Source of the DNA: FEN-1219 sp963810755
Lineage (GTDB): Bacteria; Pseudomonadota; Gammaproteobacteria; Steroidobacterales; Rariloculaceae
Direction: 5' to 3'
Length of the DNA stretch: 64,000 nt
Assembly: GCA_963810755.1 (NCBI GenBank)
Contig: CAWEOP010000006.1
Location: 1-64,000 of the forward strand
Position numbers and translations under genes: made by a program. Positions 1 to 8,892 of the stretch are shown piece by piece. Each line of letters starts with the position of its first letter. Within the stretch, counting starts at the first letter, position 1. A model generated the notes under the pieces. That model did not search any database. It was not told the DNA's origin and saw only the letters and a list, made by a program, of their open reading frames with translations.

Positions 1-709
1 CGTACTGCGGCCGCGTCTTCGCAAGCATCTTGTTGTTGAGCTGCGATTCGATGAGCTGATTGATGGCGCCTTGGATCGAAACCGTGCCTCGACCTTGGGG
101 CGGCTTCCTCCTGCAAGAACTGGATCGCGTTGTCGGCGTCCGCGATGGCGCGCACCCGGGCTTCCTCGTTCACGGCCGAAGCGAGGGCGTTAGCCACTGG
201 GCGGCCATCTCCGGGTCGGACCATCGAACCGATACCGTGACGAAACCAGTACGGCTGTCGACGCGAATGCTCGCGATCGGAGTGCGGAATTCCCGGGCCG
301 CCGCGTACACGCGCAGCGCATGCGGCGGCGTCGGCCGATCGAGCCACCCGTAGAGACGCGAGCGCGGCGTCAGAAGCTCGGCCAAGCCCTGAGACTCGAC
401 GAACCTCTCGGTGAACAAGCGCGACCGCATGATGATCACGGCGCGTTCACTGAGATTCGGGTCGTCGCCGAGCGCCAACGACTGACGCGCGATGTTCTGC
501 AGCGGCCCGAAGAGCTGCGCTAGACCGCTACCGGACCCGCGCGACGCCGCGGGCGCGAGAACAGCTTCCGCCTGATAGATCGGCATCCTCAGGAACGTGG
601 AGCATAGCCGATAACGCCGCCGAGCAGCACGCCGAGCATTCCGAACCCCCAATGTCGGCGCACGCGGTTGACGATCTCGTCGACTACCACGAGCTGGCTT
701 CTCGCGCAC
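1..709 (-). CDS. Wzz/GNVR polysaccharide chain-length determinant (partial, frameshifted)
   Basis: Inner-membrane co-polymerase that sets the length of O-antigen or exopolysaccharide chains. The minus strand shows a first membrane segment (HWGFGMLGVLLGGVIGY, about 600-660), then a periplasmic Wzz part with RMPIYQAEAVLAP and DSRTGFVTVSVRWSDPE (about 190-590). After further frame changes come ANALASAVNEE and INQLIESQLNNKMLAKTR, which run off the window edge. The three pieces lie in different frames and fit only if single bases are removed near 600, 190 and 90. The start is uncertain: a GTG at 709 or a codon up to about 780. The family call rests on the ordered motifs. The C-terminal membrane segment should lie outside the window. 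Confidence 0.75.
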
Positions 710-821
710 TGATCACTACGACGCTGGTTCCGTTCGGCAAGCTGGACACGGATTCTGCCACCAAGGTCACCGCAACGCGAGAATCAATGTTGCGCCAGAC
801 GGTTGCGAAGCGCGGAATGGT

Positions 822-2773
822 TCACGCCCATGCATCGAGCCAGGATTGGAACATCAGCAGCGTCCACAGCGGTAGTTGCAGTCCTTTCGTCGACCTGGAA
901 GGCGTCCACGTGCCCGCACGGCCGGCATCGAGATATCCCTGCTCCTGACTCGCAAGGATTCTCCTCGAGCAACGACTCGGCCCAATCGCGCAGGGGGCCG
1001 CGGAGCCATTCCGCCAGCGGAATCGAAGCCCGTCTTCGGCCGTCGACGAGCGCTGCGGCACGAATTTGTAAGGCAGCGAACGAAGGATCGCCTTGCCCTT
1101 GCCATCGGCGATCTTGTGCGCGATCGGCAGATCGCGCCGCGAACTCCACGAGCCGATGATCGAGCAGCGGCAGCGCGCTTCCAGCGAGCCGCCATGCTCG
1201 CTCGATCGACCTTGACCAGGATGTCGTCCGGAAGGTACGTGAGGATGATCGAGGCAGCTCATGTGCCGGTGCACTCGTCGAGCCGGCGGGCCACGGCGCG
1301 TCGAGCACTTGTCGCAGGCTCGCGGCAGCCGATGCACGATCTCTCCGGGATTGCGCCAGTGCGACACGAGGCGTAGGTACAGCAGCTGCGGGGTCCGAGG
1401 CAGCCAGCGTTCGGCGGCCTTTCGTACCAGCGACCCCGAAGCGAGCCGACGCCGGGATTTCGGGAGCATCCGCGACGGGCGCCAGCCACGCGTCCCATCG
1501 CTGCGAATCGTACCTCAACGCCCAGGCGCCGATCCTTCGCCGTGCGCAGCGGCCGCGGAATCAGACTGAGCATCGGCCATAATGGCCGCCACCATAGATA
1601 GCGGTTGTAGCCGCCGAATAGCTCATCGCCACCGTCGCCGGACAGACGCGACAGTGACGTGCTGACGCGCGAGCTGCCACCAAAAAGGTCGGAATTTGCG
1701 ACGAGTCGCCAAACGGCTCGTCATAGATCGTCGGCAGCTTCGGCACGACGCTCGAGCGCATCGCGCGGTGACATGGAGCTCCGTGTGCTCCGTTCCGAGG
1801 TGCGCGGCTACCGTCGCGCGTGCTTTGCCTCGTTGTATGCTTCCTCCTCGAACCCAATGGAAAACGTATGGATCGGCCGCAAGGACAGCCTTGCATCAGC
1901 GCAGCGACGATCGTCGACGAATCGATTCCGCCCGAGAGAAACGCGCCGACCGGCACATCGGCGATCATCCGCACGCGCACCGCGTCGTGGAGCAGTCGCT
2001 CGAGCTCGCTCGTCGCGTCGTCGAGTCGAACCGCCGGAGCGGGTGAGCGCCGCCGCCTCGTGCAGACGCTGCAGGCGGACCAGTACGACCATTCGCGGAC
2101 TCGAGGGCGAAACTGTCGCCGCGGCGACGCGATACTTACGATCTCGCCGGGCCGAACTTTGAGCACACCGTCGAAGATCGATCGGGGCGCGGCCACGTAC
2201 TGAAAACGCATGTACTGCGTGAGCGAGTCTCGATCGACTTCAGGACCACCGTCCACGACCTTGCGTAATGCCTTGAGCTCCGACGCGAACGCGAAGCGGC
2301 GATTGCGCTCGACGTAGTAGATCGGTTTCTTGCCGATCCGGTCGCGCACGAGATGCAGCTCGCGGCTCGCGCTGTCCCCAGAGCGCAATTGCGAACATGC
2401 CGACGGACTTCTCGAGCGCCCGAGAGAGCCCCACTCCTCTACGGCAGCGAGCAGCACCTCGGTATCGCTGCCGCCGCGGAACGCGTGACCCAGCGCGACG
2501 AGCTCCTCACGAAGCTGCTGGAAGTTGTAGATCTCGCCGTTGAAAGAAACCGCATAGCGGCCGGAGCGCGAGATCATCGGCTGGCGGCCCGCCTCCGTCA
2601 GATCGACGATCGCGAGGCGCCGGTGGCTCAGCGCCACGCGCGCCTGCGCGTCGAGCCCAGACGCCGTCGCCGTCGGGTCCGCGGTGCCGCAGCGCGTCGC
2701 CCATGGCGAGCGCCGCGTCCCGAAGCACGTCGATGCCGCTCTCCGGATTCCAGATTCCCGCTATTCCGCACAC
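822..2773 (-). CDS. asnB: Asparagine-synthase-like glutamine amidotransferase (frameshifted)
   Basis: Glutamine-hydrolysing amidotransferase of the AsnB family, which moves glutamine nitrogen to an acyl-adenylate. The GTG start at 2773 gives MCGIAGIWN, placing the nucleophilic Cys at position 2. The glutaminase part continues with LRHRGPDGDGVW and FNGEIYNF. The synthetase part has the ATP-pyrophosphatase loop FLSGGIDSSTIVAAL. The C-terminus (PLLDHRLVEFAA, PLAEWLRGPLRDW, MFQSWLDAWA) ends at 822. At least four frame changes interrupt it. In polysaccharide loci such enzymes often amidate uronic acids. That would suit the uronate-forming dehydrogenase and epimerase at 28636-30954, but the substrate is an inference. 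It lies between the Wzz gene and a glycosyltransferase on the same strand. Confidence 0.85.
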
Positions 2774-2798
2774 CCTATAATTCTCCGTCGAGCCTGAT

Positions 2799-3962
2799 CT
2801 ACAGCCCGCCCGACTCCCGCGTGGCATCGTCCCCGCCTGCCGCCTCGGCCGCGATCTCGAGCCAAAGGGTTCGATACTGTGTCGCGATGCGCTCGAGGTC
2901 AAATAGCTCGGCGATTCGCGCCCGCGCGTGCCGGCTGCGCTCAGTGCGCCGCTGCGGCGATTCGCGCATGAGCCCGACAATGGTGTCCGTGAGCGCGTCC
3001 GGCGATCGCGCCGGGACGATTGCGCCGGTGTCGCCGACGATGTGCGCCGAGTCTCCGACATCTGTCACGATGCACGGGACGCCGCTCGCCATCGCCTCGC
3101 CGACGACGTTCGGAAACCCTTCGCCGAACAGCGAGCACAACACCACGGCATCGAGCGCGCGCAGGAGCCGCGGAACGTCGCCGCGCTGTCCGAGCGCGGT
3201 CACGCGCCCGCGCATCTCCGGCGGCACCTCGAGCTTGTCGGTATCGCTTCCGATCATGAAAAAGCGTGCGCTCGGCTCCACAGGCACGATTCGACGCGCA
3301 GCCTCGAGGAACGTCGAGTAGTCTTTCATCGGGTCCACGCGCGCCACGATGGCCACCGCAAAATCGTCCTCCGCGAGGTTCAGCGAGTTGCGCACGACCG
3401 ATCGGTCGGCCGCGTCGGGCCGCAGCTCCTGGAGATCGAAGCCGTTCGGGAGGTACACCCAGCGCCGCGGCCGGTAGCCGAGATCTTCGTGGTCCGCGCG
3501 ACCTGCGCGAGAGTTCGTCGCAACGGCGGCAGGCCAACGCGATAGCGCAGCCAACACCCGGACAGTCCAGCGCGTGAACCTCGAGTAGAGCGAGAAATCC
3601 ACGCGCGTGCACCGCAAATTCCAAATCAACCGTCCGCGTTTCACGCCGCCGAGCAACGCCGCGAACGTCCCCGCGAGGTCGGCATGGTAGAGCCAAGTCA
3701 TCACGACGTCGGGCTCGAAGCGGCGCATGATCCCGCGCAGCCGCCAGAGAGCGGCGAACGACGGCAGGCCGCGTTGGCAACCCAAGCAATGGAGCTCCAC
3801 CCCCGCGGCCCGCACGCGCGCGCCATAGGTTCCCTCGTCCATCATCGAGACGACGACTTGCCGTAGCGCCGAATCGCGAGCGCGCGGCGCCGACACGCGC
3901 AAGAGCATGTTCTGTGCGCCGCCCGCGTCGAGGCCGGTAATCAGATGCAGCACTTTGGTCAT
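2799..3962 (-). CDS. Glycosyltransferase family 4
   Basis: Retaining GT-B glycosyltransferase of 387 residues, expected to add one sugar to a lipid-linked repeat unit on the cytoplasmic side of the inner membrane. The N-terminal acceptor domain starts MTKVLHLITGLDAGGAQ, with the family's GG(A/T)xx loop. The C-terminal donor domain shows AIVARVDPMKDYSTFLEA and the GT4 signature EGFPNVVGEAMASGVPCIV, with the E-x7-E nucleotide-binding pair. The frame is intact from ATG at 3962. It lies 25 bases upstream of the amidotransferase start. The sugar and linkage cannot be read from the sequence. Confidence 0.9.
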   Translation of the reverse strand: MTKVLHLITGLDAGGAQNMLLRVSAPRARDSALRQVVVSMMDEGTYGARVRAAGVELHCLGCQRGLPSFAALWRLRGIMRRFEPDVVMTWLYHADLAGTFAALLGGVKRGRLIWNLRCTRVDFSLYSRFTRWTVRVLAALSRWPAAVATNSRAGRADHEDLGYRPRRWVYLPNGFDLQELRPDAADRSVVRNSLNLAEDDFAVAIVARVDPMKDYSTFLEAARRIVPVEPSARFFMIGSDTDKLEVPPEMRGRVTALGQRGDVPRLLRALDAVVLCSLFGEGFPNVVGEAMASGVPCIVTDVGDSAHIVGDTGAIVPARSPDALTDTIVGLMRESPQRRTERSRHARARIAELFDLERIATQYRTLWLEIAAEAAGGDDATRESGGL

Positions 3963-4114
3963 GCGGGGACGCTGGCGTGGGCTCGATCTCGTGCGGGAGT
4001 CGTCGGCAAGCCGCCGCCGATCGACCGACTACTCTGCCACGGATCGGCCACTCGCCGGCGACTCGCGAACGCGCGCCGGCTTGCCGCGGGCCGCAGGTAG
4101 TCGCGTGCTGCGTG

Positions 4115-4972
4115 TCACTTCTTGTATCCGACCGCGCACCAGAAGGGGACCGCCGAGCTGAAGCGCACGCGCTCAAGACCCGCGCCCTCCATCATGGCGT
4201 GTATTTCCTTCCGCGTGAATCGGTGCTCGAGCTTCGTGCCAAACCGATCGAGCGCGTCGGTTCTCATCGAATAGAACGACCGATCGCGATAGGTGCTGAG
4301 TGGCCAACTGTGCACCGGAATCCCGGCCTTCTCGAGCAGCTTCGCGCTGCGTGCCAGCGGAAAGTACACGAGCATGGCGATCAGCTGGGACACCGCGAGC
4401 TTCAGCCCGTACGGAAGCCTGCAGATCACGCGCCGCATGACGTCGCTGATCCTCCAAAGGCCGCGGAACCAAAGGGGCTGGTTGTCGAACGCGTAGTAAA
4501 GATAGACGAGCAGCGGAGCACCGGACTTCAGCTTGCGCGCGCAGTCGATCAAACCTCGCTGAGTGTCCGGCAGGTGGTGCAAAACTCCGAGCGAATAGCC
4601 GAAATCCATCGAGCCGTCGGGAAACGGCATCGCATCGACGGCGACTCGGTGGAACGTACAATTGCCGAGATGGCTGAGCGTCGCTTGTGCAACGTCGACC
4701 GCGCTCGAGGGATCGACGCAATGAAGATGACCGACGCGTGGCGCAACGAGCACCGCCCAACGGCCGGACCCGCAGCCGGCGTCGAAACCGATGGCGTCGG
4801 CGCCGACGCGCTCCCACGGGAAAACGGCAAAATACGCGCCGAACTGCTGCTTACGCTCGACATCGTCGAGTGCCACCTGATCGAACGACTGCCATTCGCG
4901 TCCGAAGTCGTCGACAACGGCGGCGTCCATGTTCGACGGCGCGCGCGCGCTGTTCGCGAGTTGATCTGCCAT
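4115..4972 (-). CDS. Class I SAM-dependent methyltransferase
   Basis: Soluble Rossmann-fold methyltransferase of about 285 residues, probably modifying a sugar in this locus. Motif I is FDAGCGSGRW, the acidic end of strand 2 is HCVDPSS, and motif IV/post is DFGYSLGVLHHLPD. The reading frame extends upstream to 5047, but that stretch crosses a terminator-like hairpin at 4989-5027. I therefore place the start at ATG 4972 (MADQL), with ATG 4981 as an alternative. The C-terminal third (SFYSMRTDALDRFGTKLEHRFT) is typical of glycan-cluster methyltransferases. The acceptor is unknown. Confidence 0.85.
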   Translation of the reverse strand: MADQLANSARAPSNMDAAVVDDFGREWQSFDQVALDDVERKQQFGAYFAVFPWERVGADAIGFDAGCGSGRWAVLVAPRVGHLHCVDPSSAVDVAQATLSHLGNCTFHRVAVDAMPFPDGSMDFGYSLGVLHHLPDTQRGLIDCARKLKSGAPLLVYLYYAFDNQPLWFRGLWRISDVMRRVICRLPYGLKLAVSQLIAMLVYFPLARSAKLLEKAGIPVHSWPLSTYRDRSFYSMRTDALDRFGTKLEHRFTRKEIHAMMEGAGLERVRFSSAVPFWCAVGYKK

Positions 4973-4988
4973 CCCCGGCATTCTAACG

Positions 4989-5027
4989 AAAAAAGCCCTG
5001 CCCGACCTATGTCGGAGGCCAGGGCTT
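4989..5027 (-). terminator. Rho-independent terminator or attenuator hairpin
   Basis: On the minus strand AGCCCTG pairs with CAGGGCT (5026-5020 with 5000-4994) and an inner CCGAC/GTCGG stem closes a four-base loop. Six T residues follow at 4994-4989. This is a complete intrinsic terminator on the minus strand. It ends only 8-17 bases before the possible start codons of the methyltransferase that follows. Confidence 0.7.
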
Positions 5028-5157
5028 CTCACGCGCCGAGGGGTCACTTATCCTGCCACCGAAGTGCTCTCGTGGAGTTGCAGCGGTCGAACCGGCAACC
5101 ACACGCTGGCACGACCTGCCCGGATTCGAGGCTACGACTCGCGGAAGATTGGATCGC

Positions 5158-5973
5158 ATGGCATCGCAACACGCCTCCGAGCTCGCGGCCGGGGACCGGT
5201 TCGCCTTCGGTGACAACTGGCGAAAATATCTAACCAACCTCGATCACGAGCGGCTCGCAGCCGCCGAACGTTCGCTGCAAGACCTGCTGGGCGTCTCCGA
5301 TCTCGGTGGCAAGACGTTTCTCGATCTGGGGTCGGGTAGCGGGCTATTCAGCCTCGCGGCGAGGCGTCTCGGCGCCAACGTCGTATCCATCGATTACGAC
5401 CCCGAGAGCGTGGCTTGCACGTCGGCGCTGCAGCGCGCTCACTTTCCGGACGACGACGCCTGGACGGTTCGGCCCGGTTCGGCGTTGGACCGGCAATTCA
5501 TGGAGTCGCTCGGTGAGCACGACGTTGTCTACTCGTGGGGAGTATTGCACCACACCGGCCAGATGTACGAAGCCTTCTCGCTGATCGTTTCGACCGTCGC
5601 TCCCGGCGGACGGTTGTGCATCGCGATATACAACGACCAGGGGTTGTTGAGCCGCTACTGGACGGCGGTCAAGAGAATCTACAATTCGAACCCGATCGGA
5701 AAAGCGCTGATGCTCGCGTTGCACATGCCATACCTGCTCGGCCTGCGCTGGGTCATTCGCACGCTTCAGCGTCGGCCGATCGAGCGCGGCATGTCCTTGT
5801 GGTACGACATGATCGATTGGGTCGGAGGTTACCCCTTCGAAGTGGCGAAGCCTGAGGCCGTCTTCGACTTCTTCCACTCGAGAGGCTTCGCGCTCGAGCG
5901 CATGAAGACCTGCGGCGGCCGCAGCGGCTGCAACGAGTTCGTTTTGCGCAAGGACTCGCGGCGGATCGGCTAG
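5158..5973 (+). CDS. Class I SAM-dependent methyltransferase
   Basis: Methyltransferase of about 271 residues on the strand opposite to its neighbours. Motif I is FLDLGSGSGLFSLAA, motif II is VVSIDYDPESV, and VVYSWGVLHHTGQMYE is the family's WGVLHHT motif. The ATG at 5158 has GGAAG about ten bases upstream. A TTG nine bases earlier is in frame but less likely. The C-terminal region (WYDMIDWVGGYPFEVAKPE) is typical of polysaccharide-cluster methyltransferases. Its 3' end overlaps the 3' end of the convergent SGNH/2OG fusion gene by four bases. Target sugar unknown. Confidence 0.87.
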   Translation: MASQHASELAAGDRFAFGDNWRKYLTNLDHERLAAAERSLQDLLGVSDLGGKTFLDLGSGSGLFSLAARRLGANVVSIDYDPESVACTSALQRAHFPDDDAWTVRPGSALDRQFMESLGEHDVVYSWGVLHHTGQMYEAFSLIVSTVAPGGRLCIAIYNDQGLLSRYWTAVKRIYNSNPIGKALMLALHMPYLLGLRWVIRTLQRRPIERGMSLWYDMIDWVGGYPFEVAKPEAVFDFFHSRGFALERMKTCGGRSGCNEFVLRKDSRRIG

Positions 5974-7667
5974 CCGGTCAGCGGATTGGTATCGAGCGAC
6001 TTGTGCGGGAAGCTCGGACTCGATCGCATTTTGTTGATCGAGAATTGAAACGGATCCGCCGGCCAGTTGTTCATGCCTGACCACATTACGCAGCGCGGCT
6101 GCGAAGGCGTGCGCGGCAGGATCACGAAGTCGATCGATCTCCGGATGCGCGTCCTCGGCGGAACCGCGCGGTGCGACAGGCGGTTTGCGTCGAACACGAA
6201 GAACGTGCCTTTGGGGCCGCTTACCCGGCGCGTATCTCCCGAGCTCGCGGCGTATTCGAAGGGTCCGTTGTCGTCGTCGACGTCGACGAGGTAGAGCAAC
6301 GCGCGAAGAACGTGCGGCGGCGAATGATCGGTGTGGAACGCCTGCGGACCCTTGCCCTCATCGTGATTCACCAGGGACTGGAGGGGGCGACAGCTCAGGT
6401 ACCACACGTCTCCGCCCATGCATTGCTGCATCAACGGCGCGAGCTGCGCGCCGTACATCAACCGATAGAGAGAATCGAGGACGGCCTGGCTCGGCTCCGC
6501 CGCCTGGATACTCTTAGTGAACGGCGTGACGGTATTGCCTATCCAGTCCACACGCGCGTGACGGTTGCCTACGTCGAGTGAAAAGTCGAGCTGCGAGGCG
6601 ATTTCCTCGACGAGTCCCGCGTCGACCGTGGTGCGACAAATACCGCTGTCGTGAAACTCGCGGGCAAGAGCTGCGGTGTCCGAGCTCTGCGCGTCGCTCG
6701 GCGGGGTTTGCATCAGCCGGAATGCCAATTCGTACCGCTGCGGGTTGAGTCTGTATACCTTGCCGAGACTCGCACTTATGATTCGACGAACAGTCAACAT
6801 GCTAGCGCTCCGATTCAGGTGCACGCCGTCCAGCTCGAACTCCGGACGCAAATATGCCCGCTCGTCCAACAGATCGGGCCATGAGTCGATGACGATTCCG
6901 CCGAATTTTTCACAGACGGTCTTGAGGGCGGTATTGAATATGATCGTCGCCTTGTAGCGAGTGTCAATTGGACATTTGAACCCGTGCAGGGTGTCGAACC
7001 GCTCTTGGTTCAGCGTCGGCGGCGGCAGCGTCGGCACGAATACGGTGGGCAACCCCATGCCCTTGAGCCTCTCGATCGTGTCGCCGAGCGGCGCCATCGC
7101 AGCGGCCGCGATTTTCGCGGCGACATTGTAGGGCATGATTCGAGCCCGACCATTCAGTCCGTATGGCGTCTCGAACGGAAGCACGATGTCGAACGAGTCG
7201 TTTAGCTTCGGCAGAAACGCGCTGCGTAAGTCGATGTCGCCCGCGGTGATCAATATGATCGGGGGCGATCCGGACGCGCCGGCTGCAAAGCTGATCGCGA
7301 GATCGGCTCTGTCGGTCGACTCGAACGAGAAGCGCCCTTTCCGCGCGAGGTTCTCGCCCTCGAGCACGTCGACGAACTCACGCGACAGCTTGCGGCCCTG
7401 CAGCAGCTTGGCGGCCGAGAGGCTCTCGATGTACTTCGCGACGACGATGTAATGCCGGCCGGTGAGCTCATCGCCGAGGATCAAATCGCGCAACGGCAGG
7501 CAGTGGCTGTCGCCGATCGCATAGATCCGTATCGGTCTATCGACGAGGCTCAGCTCGATGGGGGCGAGAGTCTCCGCTTCCGCTAAGGCCACCGCCGATC
7601 CTGCTCTAGCTCCGGAAACGAACTGTTCCGAATCATGCTGCGATCGCTGGGCGACGCGGGGCGCCAC
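5970..7667 (-). CDS. SGNH-hydrolase-like / 2OG-Fe(II) oxygenase fusion protein
   Basis: A 565-residue protein with two apparent catalytic domains. The N-terminal half resembles an SGNH/GDSL hydrolase. It has a block I variant GDSH at 52-55 (Ser in IYAIGDSHCLP) and a block V DGVHLN (Asp280, His283), together giving a Ser-Asp-His set. The C-terminal part (about 340-525) has the layout of a phytanoyl-CoA-dioxygenase-like 2OG oxygenase: HTD (His445, Asp447), distal His499 (RLSHRA) and an Arg near 508 for 2-oxoglutarate. No signal peptide is seen. It lies 9 bases after the GSCFA gene, so the two are probably co-translated. Likely roles are removal or transfer of an acyl group plus hydroxylation of a sugar or lipid, but this is inference. 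Confidence 0.75.
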   Translation of the reverse strand: MAPRVAQRSQHDSEQFVSGARAGSAVALAEAETLAPIELSLVDRPIRIYAIGDSHCLPLRDLILGDELTGRHYIVVAKYIESLSAAKLLQGRKLSREFVDVLEGENLARKGRFSFESTDRADLAISFAAGASGSPPIILITAGDIDLRSAFLPKLNDSFDIVLPFETPYGLNGRARIMPYNVAAKIAAAAMAPLGDTIERLKGMGLPTVFVPTLPPPTLNQERFDTLHGFKCPIDTRYKATIIFNTALKTVCEKFGGIVIDSWPDLLDERAYLRPEFELDGVHLNRSASMLTVRRIISASLGKVYRLNPQRYELAFRLMQTPPSDAQSSDTAALAREFHDSGICRTTVDAGLVEEIASQLDFSLDVGNRHARVDWIGNTVTPFTKSIQAAEPSQAVLDSLYRLMYGAQLAPLMQQCMGGDVWYLSCRPLQSLVNHDEGKGPQAFHTDHSPPHVLRALLYLVDVDDDNGPFEYAASSGDTRRVSGPKGTFFVFDANRLSHRAVPPRTRIRRSIDFVILPRTPSQPRCVMWSGMNNWPADPFQFSINKMRSSPSFPHKSLDTNPLTG

Positions 7668-7676
7668 CCGGCTCGA

Positions 7677-8798
7677 TCATGTAACCGGAGTGCCGCGGGA
7701 TGCTTGCGTGATCAGCGCTTCGGCGATCGCATCTTCGTCGCAGACGGAGCGCACCGGCGCGAGCCGCGCATCGTCGCGCGCCGCTCGGGGCTCGCGCTGC
7801 CGCGCGGCCGCTGCGGCTTGCGCCGATCTGTCCGTGAACACTTCGAAGAAACAGGCCATCACGTGGTCGACGCACGCTTCGGTGACCGACCGCTTGTCGG
7901 CGGCGAAATATCTCGCATTGTTCAGCGTCGCCGTCGCGATCTCGTACGACGCGAAGTAGGTCACGCGCGGATTGGCGAGTCTCACCTCTTCCGCTACTAC
8001 ACGCAGCGCGGACTTGGAATAGACCGTCGCCTGAAGCACGTGCTGCTCGGTCATCGTCGCCTGGAGCGCGACCGGCGAAACCGTGAGGATGACGCGGGCA
8101 GCGGGATTCACGTCGTGCAGCAGCGCGAGCGCCGCGTTGAGATCGGAAATCGTCTCGTCTACGCGGCAGTTGTGGAACTCGTGCTTCGCGGCATCGAAAG
8201 TTCCGGCACCGCATCCGGGAGCGACGGGGAACACGGCGCCGTCGCTGCGCGACCGCCAACACTCCGTGAGCCCGAGCGTGAACACCAAGACGTCGAGCGT
8301 CTCGAGCATCGAGCGAACTGCCTGCAGATGGCCCGCACGATCCGCGAGCATCTCGTCGACCGTATCGAAGCCGTCGGGCTGAATGCGGGGTCGAAATGGG
8401 TCGAAGACACGCCCTTCGGGAGAAACCCAGGCAGGCTCTTCCGGCGTGAACGTTCCGAATGCACGTTGAAAGAGCTGCAGAAGTTGCCGCGCGGTGTAGA
8501 TGTTGCCGTACCGCGCGGAAAACGATCCGTAGCCACAAGCTTCGTGATCTTCGTCGGGTAGCCAAGGCGGCGGCGGCTCCACACACATGTAATTGAAACC
8601 GGCGCTCTTGAGGACACGCGACAGGGTCTGTGCGAAGCAGCTACCGGCGGACGCAATGCGCGTCTCGGCGTCAATGCGAAACGCGGCCCCGGCGGCATGC
8701 GGGTTGATCAGCTGGTCCTCGACCGCTCCCACGGCGTCAGCCCACCGGGCCGTCCGAGGAATCGAATTGTAGGGACACGTCTCGTAGTGACGACTCAT
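7677..8798 (-). CDS. GSCFA-domain protein (SGNH-like)
   Basis: A 373-residue protein carrying the signature of the GSCFA family (ASAGSCFAQTLSR, Cys54), a group related to SGNH hydrolases and often found near polysaccharide genes. Further family-like segments are FTLGLTECWRS, VILTVSPVALQATM and ASYEIATATLNNARYFAADKR. The position where SGNH relatives usually have Asp-x-x-His reads Asp-x-x-Ser here (D301-K-R-S304). No signal peptide or membrane segment is visible, so it should be cytoplasmic. It sits directly upstream of the SGNH/2OG fusion. The biochemical function of the family is poorly known, and I do not assign a reaction. Confidence 0.85.
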   Translation of the reverse strand: MSRHYETCPYNSIPRTARWADAVGAVEDQLINPHAAGAAFRIDAETRIASAGSCFAQTLSRVLKSAGFNYMCVEPPPPWLPDEDHEACGYGSFSARYGNIYTARQLLQLFQRAFGTFTPEEPAWVSPEGRVFDPFRPRIQPDGFDTVDEMLADRAGHLQAVRSMLETLDVLVFTLGLTECWRSRSDGAVFPVAPGCGAGTFDAAKHEFHNCRVDETISDLNAALALLHDVNPAARVILTVSPVALQATMTEQHVLQATVYSKSALRVVAEEVRLANPRVTYFASYEIATATLNNARYFAADKRSVTEACVDHVMACFFEVFTDRSAQAAAAARQREPRAARDDARLAPVRSVCDEDAIAEALITQASRGTPVT

Positions 8799-8892
8799 GA
8801 AACGCCGAACCGAATATTGAACGCCTCCGGCACTATATCACGTCGCCCCCGCGCCACGGCCCGCGCCCCCGCTGCGCTTTCAGGCGGTGCGC

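Noticed and set aside
3977..5233. Long open frame on the plus strand
   Set aside because: It lies opposite the methyltransferase at 4115-4972, is Arg-rich and shows no family motif; it is a GC-rich shadow frame.
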